NCBI GenBank assembly: GCA_018065745.1
Contig: JAGHSS010000215.1
Span: forward strand, 1-6,956
Direction: 5' to 3'
DNA from: Candidatus Neoflavobacterium equi
GTDB lineage: Bacteria; Bacteroidota; Bacteroidia; Flavobacteriales; Flavobacteriaceae
Length of the DNA stretch: 6,956 nt
Shown here: piece after piece, positions 1 to 5,888 of the stretch
How the letters are laid out: the number at the start of each line of letters is the position of its first letter
Numbering within the stretch: position 1 is the stretch's first letter
Notes under the pieces: model-generated
The model's database searches: none
Told to the model about the DNA's origin: nothing
What the model saw: the letters and a program-made list of their open reading frames with translations, nothing else
Made by a program: the position numbers and the translations under genes

Positions 1-407
1 ATCCAGAAGAAATGGTAAGACCAATGCGTGCAGAATTGACTGACGCAGGTTTTCAAGAATTATATACAGCAGAAGACGTAGTTAACACAATTGATCAAGA
101 AGGAACAACTTTAGTAGTTGTAAACTCTGTTTGTGGATGTGCTGCAAGAAATGCACGCCCAGGAGCAATCATGAGCTTAGAGAACGAAAAGAAACCAACA
201 AGAATCGTTACTGTTTTTGCTGGAGTGGACAAAGAAGCTGTGAATGCAGCAAGAGAAAAAATGTTCCCAGTTCCACCTTCATCTCCAAGTATGGCTTTGT
301 TCAAAAACGGAGAATTGGTTCACATCTTGGAGCGTCACCACATTGAGGGTAGACCTGCTGAGTTAATTGCAGAGAACTTAAAAGACGCTTATAACGAAAA
401 CTGCTAA
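1..407 (+). CDS. BrxA/BrxB-family bacilliredoxin, 5' end cut by window edge
   Basis: Small thioredoxin-like protein of the bacilliredoxin (DUF1094, YphP/YqiW) family. In Firmicutes these proteins remove bacillithiol from S-bacillithiolated cytosolic proteins. The active-site motif Cys-Gly-Cys is visible in NSVCGCAARNARPGA, at residues 41-43 counted from the ATG at 12. Two further family-like segments follow: MFPVPPSSPSMALFKNGELV and ERHHIEGRPAELIAENL. A third cysteine is the last residue. The frame stays open left of the ATG at 12 and reads (Y)PEE-MVRPMRAEL, which fits the usual N-terminus of flavobacterial homologues, so the true start is probably just outside the window and only a few codons are missing. 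ATGs at 12 and 24 are unlikely starts because conserved sequence precedes them. A terminator follows 23 nt after the stop. The family call is firm; the use of bacillithiol in this organism is inferred. Confidence 0.88.
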   Translation, partial: PEEMVRPMRAELTDAGFQELYTAEDVVNTIDQEGTTLVVVNSVCGCAARNARPGAIMSLENEKKPTRIVTVFAGVDKEAVNAAREKMFPVPPSSPSMALFKNGELVHILERHHIEGRPAELIAENLKDAYNENC

Positions 408-429
408 TTACACGTGTTTTTAGTACTTT

Positions 430-457
430 AAAACCACGAATTAATCGTGGTTTTTTT
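430..457 (+). terminator. Rho-independent terminator after the bacilliredoxin gene
   Basis: A 10-bp stem (AAAACCACGA at 430-439 pairing with TCGTGGTTTT at 445-454) closes a 5-nt ATTAA loop and runs into a T-tract at 451-457. It separates the bacilliredoxin gene from plsC. Confidence 0.88.
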
Positions 458-468
458 ATTTAAAAACC

Positions 469-476
469 TATATTTG
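469..476 (+). promoter_or_regulatory. Candidate -7 promoter element for plsC-desaturase
   Basis: TATATTTG matches the Bacteroidota housekeeping -7 consensus TAnnTTTG exactly and sits 15 nt before the plsC ATG at 492. I see no clear TTG-type -33 element; that position falls in the T-tract of the preceding terminator. If the element is used, transcription would begin about 8-10 nt before the start codon, giving a very short leader. Confidence 0.5.
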
Positions 477-491
477 CCTCAAATTTGTAAC

Positions 492-1226
492 ATGAAAAAG
501 TTGATTTCATATCCACTAACCGTCCTTTATTTTATTGCGCTGGTTTTGTGTTTATTAATATTTCATCCGATACAGTGGATTTGTTTTAATTTATTTGGAT
601 ATCAAGCCCATAAAAAGTCTGTAGACTATTTGAATTTATCACTACAGAGTTGTGCTTACTTACTGTTTTCTAAATACAGTGTTACAAACAGGGAGTTGAT
701 CCCAAAAGATGTGCCCATCATTTTTGTAGCCAACCACCAAAGTATGTATGACATCATTGGTATTATTTGGTTTATGAGAGATTGGCACCCAAAATTTATC
801 AGCAAAATTGAGTTGGGAAAAGGAATACCAAGTGTTTCCTACAACCTCAACCACGGTGGGAGTGTTTTGATTGACAGAAAAGATCCTAAACAAGCCCTTC
901 CAGCCATTAAAAGCATGGCTGAATACATAGAGAAATACAAACGTTCTGCTGTGATTTTCCCTGAAGGAACCCGCAGTAAAGATGGAAATCCAAAACGGTT
1001 TTCTGAAAACGGTTTGAAAATATTAGCTAAATATGCTCCAAATGCATACATAGTTCCCATTTCAATCAACAATTCTTGGAAAATGCTAGAACACGGCAAC
1101 TTTCCTATGGGAATTGGTTTAAACCTAAAATTCACCGTTCACGAGCCCATGGCTGTCAAAGATTACCCGTTTGGGGAATTGTTTGAAAAGACAGAAAAAG
1201 CGATCGTGGAAGGAATTAAAAATTAA
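492..1226 (+). CDS. plsC: 1-acyl-sn-glycerol-3-phosphate acyltransferase (PlsC/LPLAT family)
   Basis: A 244-residue membrane-bound acyltransferase that would convert lysophosphatidic acid to phosphatidic acid, the precursor of all glycerophospholipids. The four family blocks are present in order: NHQSMYD at residues 81-87 (the HX4D catalytic motif, H82 and D87), GSVLIDR at 123-129, FPEGTR at 156-161 (phosphate-binding block), and VPIS at 188-191. One hydrophobic N-terminal segment at about residues 7-35 should anchor it in the inner membrane. The start at 492 (MKKLISYPL) is preferred. A longer reading from a GTG at 447 would begin inside the terminator stem and upstream of the likely promoter. 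The stop is 5 nt before the desaturase start, so the two are probably co-transcribed. The acyl donor (acyl-ACP or acyl-CoA) and the exact lysolipid cannot be read from sequence; another LPLAT subfamily, for example an ornithine-lipid O-acyltransferase, is less likely but possible. Confidence 0.88.
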   Translation: MKKLISYPLTVLYFIALVLCLLIFHPIQWICFNLFGYQAHKKSVDYLNLSLQSCAYLLFSKYSVTNRELIPKDVPIIFVANHQSMYDIIGIIWFMRDWHPKFISKIELGKGIPSVSYNLNHGGSVLIDRKDPKQALPAIKSMAEYIEKYKRSAVIFPEGTRSKDGNPKRFSENGLKILAKYAPNAYIVPISINNSWKMLEHGNFPMGIGLNLKFTVHEPMAVKDYPFGELFEKTEKAIVEGIKN

Positions 1227-1231
1227 AAATT

Positions 1232-2224
1232 ATGTCAATACAAAACGTACGACTTGAAGTAATGCAGTTTTTGGAAAAAAACGTGGATAGCTTTATGGAT
1301 CAATTCTTGATCCCTGTCGAAAAAATCTGGCAACCAAGTGATTTATTGCCTAATTCAGAAAGTGAAAACTTTATGGAAGAGGTAAAAGAATTAAGAGAAT
1401 TGGCAAAAGACCTTCCTTATGACTTCTGGGTTGTAATGGTTGGAGATACAATTACTGAAGAGGCGTTACCTACTTATGAGTCTTGGTTATTAGACATGGA
1501 GGGAATCGACCAAAGAGATAGTGAAAATGGATGGGCCAAATGGTTCAGACAGTGGACAGGTGAAGAAAACCGTCACGGTGACTTATTGAACAAGTATTTA
1601 TACCTTTCAGGACGCGTAAATATGAGAGAAGTAGAAATCACGACACAACACTTGATCAACGATGGATTTGACCCAGGTACTGATAGAGATCCATATAAAA
1701 ACTTTGTCTTTACAAGTTTCCAAGAGTTAGCAACTTATGTTTCTCACAACAGAGTTTCTAAATTGGCTAAACAATATGGGGATAAAAAACTGTCTAAAAT
1801 CTGTAATCTTATTGCAGGTGATGAAATGAGACACCACCACGCTTACAGTGAGTTTGTGAACAAAATTTTCAAGGTAGACCCTTCTGAAATGATGTTGGCT
1901 TTCCACTATATGATGAAAAAGAAAATTACCATGCCTGCAAACTTGATTCGCGAATCTGGTGGAAGCATGGGAACAGCGTTTGAGAAATTCTCTGACTCTG
2001 CACAACGCATTGGAGTGTATACTGCAATGGATTATGTGGACATCATGCAGAAATTGATCAACCGTTGGGAAATTGACAAAATCAACGGGTTGACTGACGA
2101 GGCTGAAAAAGCACGTGACTACCTGATGAAACTTCCAGGACGTATGACCAAATTGGCAGAGCGTATGGTTGTTGGTCAAGAAGTACAAGAATTTAAGTGG
2201 GTTACTCCTGCGTTAATTAAATAA
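1232..2224 (+). CDS. Soluble diiron acyl-ACP desaturase (plant stearoyl-ACP desaturase type)
   Basis: A 330-residue cytosolic fatty acid desaturase of the type-2 (ferritin-like, helical bundle) family, which puts a double bond into an acyl chain bound to acyl carrier protein using O2 and reduced ferredoxin. All six diiron ligands of the castor enzyme can be placed by eye: E76 (GDTITEEALPTY), E112 and H115 (EENRHGDLLNKYLYLSGRV), E165 (TSFQE), E198 and H201 (GDEMRHH). Similarity to castor stearoyl-ACP 9-desaturase continues in KKITMPANLI, QRIGVYTAMDYVDIM and RWEIDKINGL. There is no chloroplast transit peptide or membrane span, as expected for a bacterial cytosolic enzyme. It follows plsC by 5 nt and ends at a strong terminator, so it is the second gene of a lipid operon. 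The double-bond position is not predictable here, though delta-9 is the family norm. I see no ferredoxin or reductase gene nearby. Confidence 0.93.
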   Translation: MSIQNVRLEVMQFLEKNVDSFMDQFLIPVEKIWQPSDLLPNSESENFMEEVKELRELAKDLPYDFWVVMVGDTITEEALPTYESWLLDMEGIDQRDSENGWAKWFRQWTGEENRHGDLLNKYLYLSGRVNMREVEITTQHLINDGFDPGTDRDPYKNFVFTSFQELATYVSHNRVSKLAKQYGDKKLSKICNLIAGDEMRHHHAYSEFVNKIFKVDPSEMMLAFHYMMKKKITMPANLIRESGGSMGTAFEKFSDSAQRIGVYTAMDYVDIMQKLINRWEIDKINGLTDEAEKARDYLMKLPGRMTKLAERMVVGQEVQEFKWVTPALIK

Positions 2225-2227
2225 TAT

Positions 2228-2260
2228 AAAAAGCTGAATAGTCTCTATTCAGCTTTTTTT
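2228..2260 (+). terminator. Rho-independent terminator after the desaturase
   Basis: AAAAAGCTGAATAG (2228-2241) pairs perfectly with CTATTCAGCTTTTT (2245-2258) around a 3-nt TCT loop, giving up to 14 bp, and the T-run extends to 2260. It begins 4 nt after the desaturase stop and ends 12 nt before the next start codon. Confidence 0.92.
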
Positions 2261-2272
2261 AATACAGCTTTT

Positions 2273-2917
2273 ATGACGCTTATTCAAAACACCATCAGCT
2301 TTGTAAAAAAACAATTGGAACACGCGGAGTCAGGACATGATTGGCACCATATTTCAAGGGTTTACAACAACGCAAAACGCATTGCTGAACAAGAAGACTG
2401 CGATATGCAAATTGTGCAGCTTGGCGCGTTATTACACGATATTGCGGACAGTAAATTTCACAACGGTGATGAAAGCATCGGCCCTAAAGTGGCAGGTGAG
2501 TTCCTGGCTGCTCAAAACTGCAGTCAAGAGGTGATTGACCACGTGGTTAAAATCATTGAAAACATATCATTTAAAGGGGGAAATACAACCAAAACATTCC
2601 ATTCATTGGAATTGGACGTTGTTCAAGACGCTGACCGTTTGGATGCTTTGGGCGCTGTGGGAATTGCCAGAACTTTTAACTATGGCGGTTTTAAAAACAC
2701 CCCGATCTATGATCCTGAGGTGGCTCCAAAAATGCAAATGACCAAGGAGGAATACAAAAACCACAGAGGGACAACCATCAATCACTTTTATGAGAAATTG
2801 TTGCTTTTGAAAGATTTGATGAACACCAAAACAGGGAAGGAAATGGCACAGGGCAGACATGAATTCATGGAAGTTTTCTTGAGCCAATTTTACAGTGAAT
2901 GTGACGGTGAGAAATAA
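2273..2917 (+). CDS. HD-domain metal-dependent phosphohydrolase, YedJ-like
   Basis: A 214-residue cytosolic protein of the HD superfamily, whose members hydrolyse phosphate esters of nucleotides or related compounds using one or two metal ions. The expected metal-site motifs are in order: H26 in GHDWHHISRV (21-30), the HD pair H55-D56 in LLHDIADSKFH, and the distal aspartate segment QDADRLDALGAVGIAR at 118-133. The C-terminal HFYEKLLLLKDLMNTKTGKE helix matches my memory of Escherichia coli YedJ, which has similar length and layout. The physiological substrate of this group is not known to me. The ATG at 2273 is chosen because the next Met (residue 45) lies beyond the first HD ligand. There is no SD sequence and no clear promoter in the 12 nt after the preceding T-run. 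The gene converges on the minus-strand operon and shares a terminator with it. Confidence 0.85.
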   Translation: MTLIQNTISFVKKQLEHAESGHDWHHISRVYNNAKRIAEQEDCDMQIVQLGALLHDIADSKFHNGDESIGPKVAGEFLAAQNCSQEVIDHVVKIIENISFKGGNTTKTFHSLELDVVQDADRLDALGAVGIARTFNYGGFKNTPIYDPEVAPKMQMTKEEYKNHRGTTINHFYEKLLLLKDLMNTKTGKEMAQGRHEFMEVFLSQFYSECDGEK

Positions 2918-2956
2918 AAAAAAGAAGCTTTCCCTAAGGAAAGCTTCTTTTTTTTT
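2916..2956. terminator. Bidirectional terminator between convergent transcripts
   Basis: AAAGAAGCTTTCC (2921-2933) pairs perfectly with GGAAAGCTTCTTT (2938-2950) around a 4-nt CTAA loop. The A-run 2916-2923 and T-run 2948-2956 extend the helix to about 18 bp and provide a U-tract for transcripts from either side. It overlaps the last bases of the HD gene stop codon. It is the only strong terminator for the minus-strand operon that ends at 3082. Confidence 0.9.
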
Positions 2957-3073
2957 GCGTTAGTGATGGCAGCGGTATCCTTTTTAATGTGCTGTAGTGA
3001 AACGCAAGCGCATTAAAAAGATATAGCGGACAGCACGGCGGTGGCTGAGAGCAACGAAGCCGCAGCAACGCCC
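2957..3073 (+). repeat. Structured intergenic element with nested inverted repeats (flavobacterial repeat or RNA candidate)
   Basis: This 117-nt stretch has terminal inverted arms GCGTT (2957-2961) and AACGC (3067-3071). They enclose two hairpins. The first pairs CTTTTTAATGTGC (2980-2992) with GCGCATTAAAAAG (3008-3020), 13 bp with one G-U, around a 15-nt loop. The second pairs GTGGCT (3041-3046) with AGCCGC (3058-3063), 6 bp with one G-U, around 11 nt. AGCGG occurs just outside the first hairpin on both sides (2971-2975 and 3025-3029). The layout is a possible three-way junction. From memory, intergenic elements beginning GCGTTAG, containing ATCCTTTTT...AAAAAGAT and ending ACGCCC recur in flavobacterial genomes, and the Flavo-1 RNA motif is a candidate family; I could not check either. 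It would be transcribed as the 3' tail of the minus-strand operon. It is richer in G+C than the surrounding intergenic DNA and shows no convincing gene. Confidence 0.6.
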
Positions 3074-3081
3074 AACATATT

Positions 3082-3864
3082 TTATTTACCTGGGAAAACA
3101 GGCTTTCTCTTTTCTAAAAATGCAGTGGTCCCTTCTTTGAAGTCTTCTGTACCAAAACAAGTTCCAAAGTTGTCAATTTCCACCTGGTACCCGTTCACGC
3201 CGTCTTGGAAGTTTGCATTGATCGCTCCAATGGCATAACCGATGGCTACTGAGGAATTTTTGACAATTTTAGTTGCAATACTATTGGCTAACGTCAACAA
3301 CTCTTCTTGTGGCACCACATGGTTTACAAGGCCGTAATTTAATGCGGTTTGGGCGTCAATCATGCCTGCAGTCATCACCAATTCCATGGCGCGTCCTTTG
3401 CCAATCAACTGGGCCAAACGCTGGGTCCCTCCATATCCAGGAATGACTCCCAAAGAGGTTTCAGGCAATCCCATTTTGGCGTTGTCAGAAGCAATTCTCA
3501 GGTGAGATGCCATGGCCAATTCAAGCCCTCCACCCAAGGCAAAGCCATTGATAGCGGCAATTACTGGCGTGGTCATATTCTGTACAAAATCAAATAACAA
3601 AGCCTGTCCTTGTGCTGCTAATTGCGCGCCTTCTGAAACAGAAAAACTTGCAAATTCAGAGATGTCGGCTCCGGCAACAAAGGCCTTTTCTCCAGATCCT
3701 GTCAAAATAATAACTTTGATAGAAGAATCTGCGTTTAAAGTTGTAAAAGCATGGTTAAGCTCTTCAATTGTCGCTTTATTTAAAGCGTTTAGTTTTTCAG
3801 GACGATTAATCGTTACTTGAGCAATCGCTTGACTGTTGTCTACTAAAATGTTTTGGTAATTCAT
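3082..3864 (-). CDS. Enoyl-CoA hydratase/isomerase (crotonase) family protein
   Basis: A 260-residue crotonase-fold enzyme, most likely adding water across the double bond of a 2-enoyl-CoA as in beta-oxidation or a related acyl-CoA route. The oxyanion-hole segments AFVAGADISEF (61-71) and NGFALGGGLELAMA (106-119) are intact. Both catalytic glutamates of true hydratases are present: E115 in GGGLELA and E135 in GLPETSLGVIPGYGGTQRL. The C-terminal TEDFKEGTTAFLEKRKPVF is also typical, and the length is normal for a monofunctional enzyme that forms trimers or hexamers. Its ATG overlaps the TGA of the histidine kinase gene (ATGA, 3861-3864), which suggests translational coupling as the last gene of the operon. 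Having both glutamates favours hydratase over other crotonase chemistries, but the physiological substrate is open. No other beta-oxidation gene is present. Confidence 0.9.
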   Translation of the reverse strand: MNYQNILVDNSQAIAQVTINRPEKLNALNKATIEELNHAFTTLNADSSIKVIILTGSGEKAFVAGADISEFASFSVSEGAQLAAQGQALLFDFVQNMTTPVIAAINGFALGGGLELAMASHLRIASDNAKMGLPETSLGVIPGYGGTQRLAQLIGKGRAMELVMTAGMIDAQTALNYGLVNHVVPQEELLTLANSIATKIVKNSSVAIGYAIGAINANFQDGVNGYQVEIDNFGTCFGTEDFKEGTTAFLEKRKPVFPGK

Positions 3865-5345
3865 ATCTGTTGTTCGTTTGTTATCGGTAATAGCACGGTA
3901 AAGGTGGTGCCTTTACCAATTTCACTTTCAAAAGTTATGGATCCGTTATAACCTTCAATTATATTTTTAATGATCCCCAAGCCCAAGCCCATTCCACTTG
4001 ATTTGGTCGTGAATTTGGGTTCAAAAATACGCAATCTGTTGGCCATGGAAATCCCTTTTCCAGTGTCTGAAACGGTGATTTTTGCAAACTCCCCTTCTTG
4101 TGTCAAATGGACGGCAACGGCTTTGTTGGCTGCGTCAGGATCTATGGCCTGCACCCCATTTTTAACCAAATTGGTGATGATGCGAATCAATTGCGAACGG
4201 TCCATCAGGACAATCATCTGCTCTTGGTCTGACTCAAAGGTAACAAAATCTTCATTGAAAATTTCCAATGCTAGCTTGACTACATGCACCATATCCAAAT
4301 TCTCATTTTGTTGCACAGGTAGGGAAGCGAAATTTGAAAACGCTGAGGCTACAGAGCTCATCGTGTCAATTTGCTGTATCAAGGTGTTGGAATAATCCGT
4401 CATCTTCTCGTGGATTTTGGGATCCTCCGGGTTAAATCTGCGTTGGAAACTCTGAACGGTCAAACGCATCGGCGTCAATGGATTTTTGATTTCATGCGCC
4501 ACCTGTTTGGCCATCTCGCGCCACGCCTCTTCACGTTCACTGTGCGCCAAAAGCTGGGCTGAACGCTCCAATTCATCCACCATCTCATTGTATGAGGTGA
4601 TAAGCGTGCGAATTTCCTTACTGGTCAATTCGTCTATCGGAATCTTTTCATTGAGCTGATTCAATTGGGTCAAACGCAATTTCTCTGATATATTTTGAAG
4701 TGATTTGGTGATATAACTACTCAAAAAGTAAGCAGAACCAACGGTGAGCACCAACATAAAGAGATATACCTGTCCAAAGCGCAACATGAAATTTTGCAAC
4801 TCCTCTTGGTAAAAACTCGTTTCTTCTACGTATGGCAAATTTAAAATCCCCAAAGGTTTGAATTTATTGTCCTTCAAATAACTGTATGCAGAACGGTAGC
4901 GCTGCCCGTCGTGAATGCGCAAATCAACAAAGCGCTTACTTGGGGAAGCCTGAATAATTTTCAAAATCAAAGGATTGACACTTCTGGACATGGTGTCCAC
5001 AGAAAAAGTACCTTTGGAAGAGATCAAGAGCTTGCCATCCAAGTCGTGGATGTTGATTTCCAAACTGTGGATGTTGGCCAATTCATGTATTTTATCCTTG
5101 AATATCAAAGGCAAATTAGCCGTACTCAACGGGTAAGTCGTGGTTGAAAGTATGTAATTTATATGTTCAGTAATAGCATCTTCTTTGCGCTCCAAACGGT
5201 CTTGATGGTAGACACGGGCTTCCTTCTGAAACTGGTATACAGATACCGCTCCAATCAACATGGAGGCCACAAAGGTCAACGCAATCATCGCGATAAAGAT
5301 GCGAAAACGCAAAGATAGGCGCGCTACTTTTTTGACAACTGACAT
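3861..5345 (-). CDS. Membrane sensor histidine kinase, NtrY-like catalytic core
   Basis: A 494-residue two-component kinase. It has a first membrane span at about 15-37, an extracytoplasmic sensor region at about 38-190 of no recognised type, a second span at about 191-211, a HAMP-like linker at about 212-262, then the kinase core. The H box is AHEIKNPLTPMRLT with phospho-acceptor H284. The N box is TNLVKNGVQAI (391-401), G1 is DTGKG (427-431), the F box is FEPKFTTK (441-448) and G2 is GMGLGLG (451-457). HEIKNPLTP is typical of NtrY-like kinases, but the PAS domain common there is not seen. The start at 5345 is preferred: it lies 1 nt after the hemJ stop and just before the basic residues and first span. 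An ATG at 5393 would add 16 residues and overlap hemJ by 47 nt. No response regulator is encoded nearby, so its partner and signal are unknown. Confidence 0.9.
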   Translation of the reverse strand: MSVVKKVARLSLRFRIFIAMIALTFVASMLIGAVSVYQFQKEARVYHQDRLERKEDAITEHINYILSTTTYPLSTANLPLIFKDKIHELANIHSLEINIHDLDGKLLISSKGTFSVDTMSRSVNPLILKIIQASPSKRFVDLRIHDGQRYRSAYSYLKDNKFKPLGILNLPYVEETSFYQEELQNFMLRFGQVYLFMLVLTVGSAYFLSSYITKSLQNISEKLRLTQLNQLNEKIPIDELTSKEIRTLITSYNEMVDELERSAQLLAHSEREEAWREMAKQVAHEIKNPLTPMRLTVQSFQRRFNPEDPKIHEKMTDYSNTLIQQIDTMSSVASAFSNFASLPVQQNENLDMVHVVKLALEIFNEDFVTFESDQEQMIVLMDRSQLIRIITNLVKNGVQAIDPDAANKAVAVHLTQEGEFAKITVSDTGKGISMANRLRIFEPKFTTKSSGMGLGLGIIKNIIEGYNGSITFESEIGKGTTFTVLLPITNEQQI

Positions 5346-5346
5346 A

Positions 5347-5886
5347 TTATTTGTTGTTTTTTTCTCTGATGTTTTTGTAAAACTTATATCCAAACATCAA
5401 CAAAAAGGAAAACCCGATGATGCCTACAACACCGAATATCCAATTCAATGCATTTTTTAAAATTACTAAAAAAACTACTGAAAAAAGGATAATTGTAGCT
5501 CCTTCATTCCAAATTCTAAAAAATGATCCGGTCTTAGCCAAAGTTCCTGCCGCAACCTGCTTCACATATTGGTGGCATTTGAAGTGGTACAACCACAATA
5601 AAAGTACAAATCCCAGCTTGACATGCATCCAAGGTTGTTGGAGTAAAAAGGGATTGTCAATCAGCATGGACACCCCAAAGAGGGTTGCCAAAACCGCTGC
5701 TGGCCAGGTGATGATGAACCACAGCCTATCGCTCATCAGGGCATACTGTTTGGACAAAATATCGCGTTCCAACGTGGGTTTTGCCTGCGCTTCTGCATAA
5801 TAGACAAAAAGCCGAACAATATAAAAAAGTCCGGCAAACCAGCATACTACAAATATAATATGTAGGGCTTTTAAGTATAAATACAT
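5347..5886 (-). CDS. hemJ: Protoporphyrinogen IX oxidase HemJ
   Basis: A 179-residue integral inner-membrane protein of the HemJ (UPF0093) family. It oxidises protoporphyrinogen IX to protoporphyrin IX, the step before ferrochelatase. Family landmarks are the N-terminal MYLYLKALHIIFVVCWFAGL with the conserved histidine (H9), the SDRLWFIITWPA segment (52-63), and WMHVKLG (86-92) with the conserved lysine (K90). Hydrophobic spans lie at about 4-28, 55-76, 87-106, 128-146 and 148-170. The fifth span and basic tail (KFYKNIREKNNK) extend past where shorter HemJ proteins end. The start at 5886 is preferred: it is 2 nt after the hemH stop and begins at the conserved MYLYLKALH. The alternative ATG at 5907 adds seven residues and overlaps hemH by 19 nt. 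Adjacency to hemH strongly supports the call; a bare CopD-like membrane protein is the less likely alternative. Confidence 0.9.
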   Translation of the reverse strand: MYLYLKALHIIFVVCWFAGLFYIVRLFVYYAEAQAKPTLERDILSKQYALMSDRLWFIITWPAAVLATLFGVSMLIDNPFLLQQPWMHVKLGFVLLLWLYHFKCHQYVKQVAAGTLAKTGSFFRIWNEGATIILFSVVFLVILKNALNWIFGVVGIIGFSFLLMFGYKFYKNIREKNNK

Positions 5887-5888
5887 AA

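Noticed and set aside
447..491. A 15-residue N-terminal extension of PlsC from a GTG at 447
   Set aside because: It would begin inside the terminator stem and before the likely promoter; the ATG at 492 gives a normal PlsC N-terminus.
1727..2188. 153-codon open frame antisense to the desaturase
   Set aside because: The desaturase on the other strand is beyond doubt; the antisense translation is rich in His and Phe without a recognisable domain, as expected of a shadow.
2957..3081. CRISPR repeat, attachment site or IS remnant at the convergent junction
   Set aside because: There is only one unit, no spacer array, no transposase fragment and no tRNA or integrase nearby; an isolated structured repeat explains it better.
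3041..3238. Plus-strand open frame running from the structured element into the hydratase gene
   Set aside because: It begins at a non-ATG codon, lies mostly antisense to a well-supported gene, and has no family features.
3970..4395. 141-codon plus-strand open frame within the histidine kinase
   Set aside because: It is antisense to the conserved ATPase domain and shows no independent coding signal.
5346..5393. A longer histidine kinase start at 5393
   Set aside because: It overlaps hemJ by 47 nt and adds a polar stretch ahead of the first membrane span. The ATG at 5345, 1 nt after the hemJ stop, fits operon spacing better, though the longer form is not excluded.
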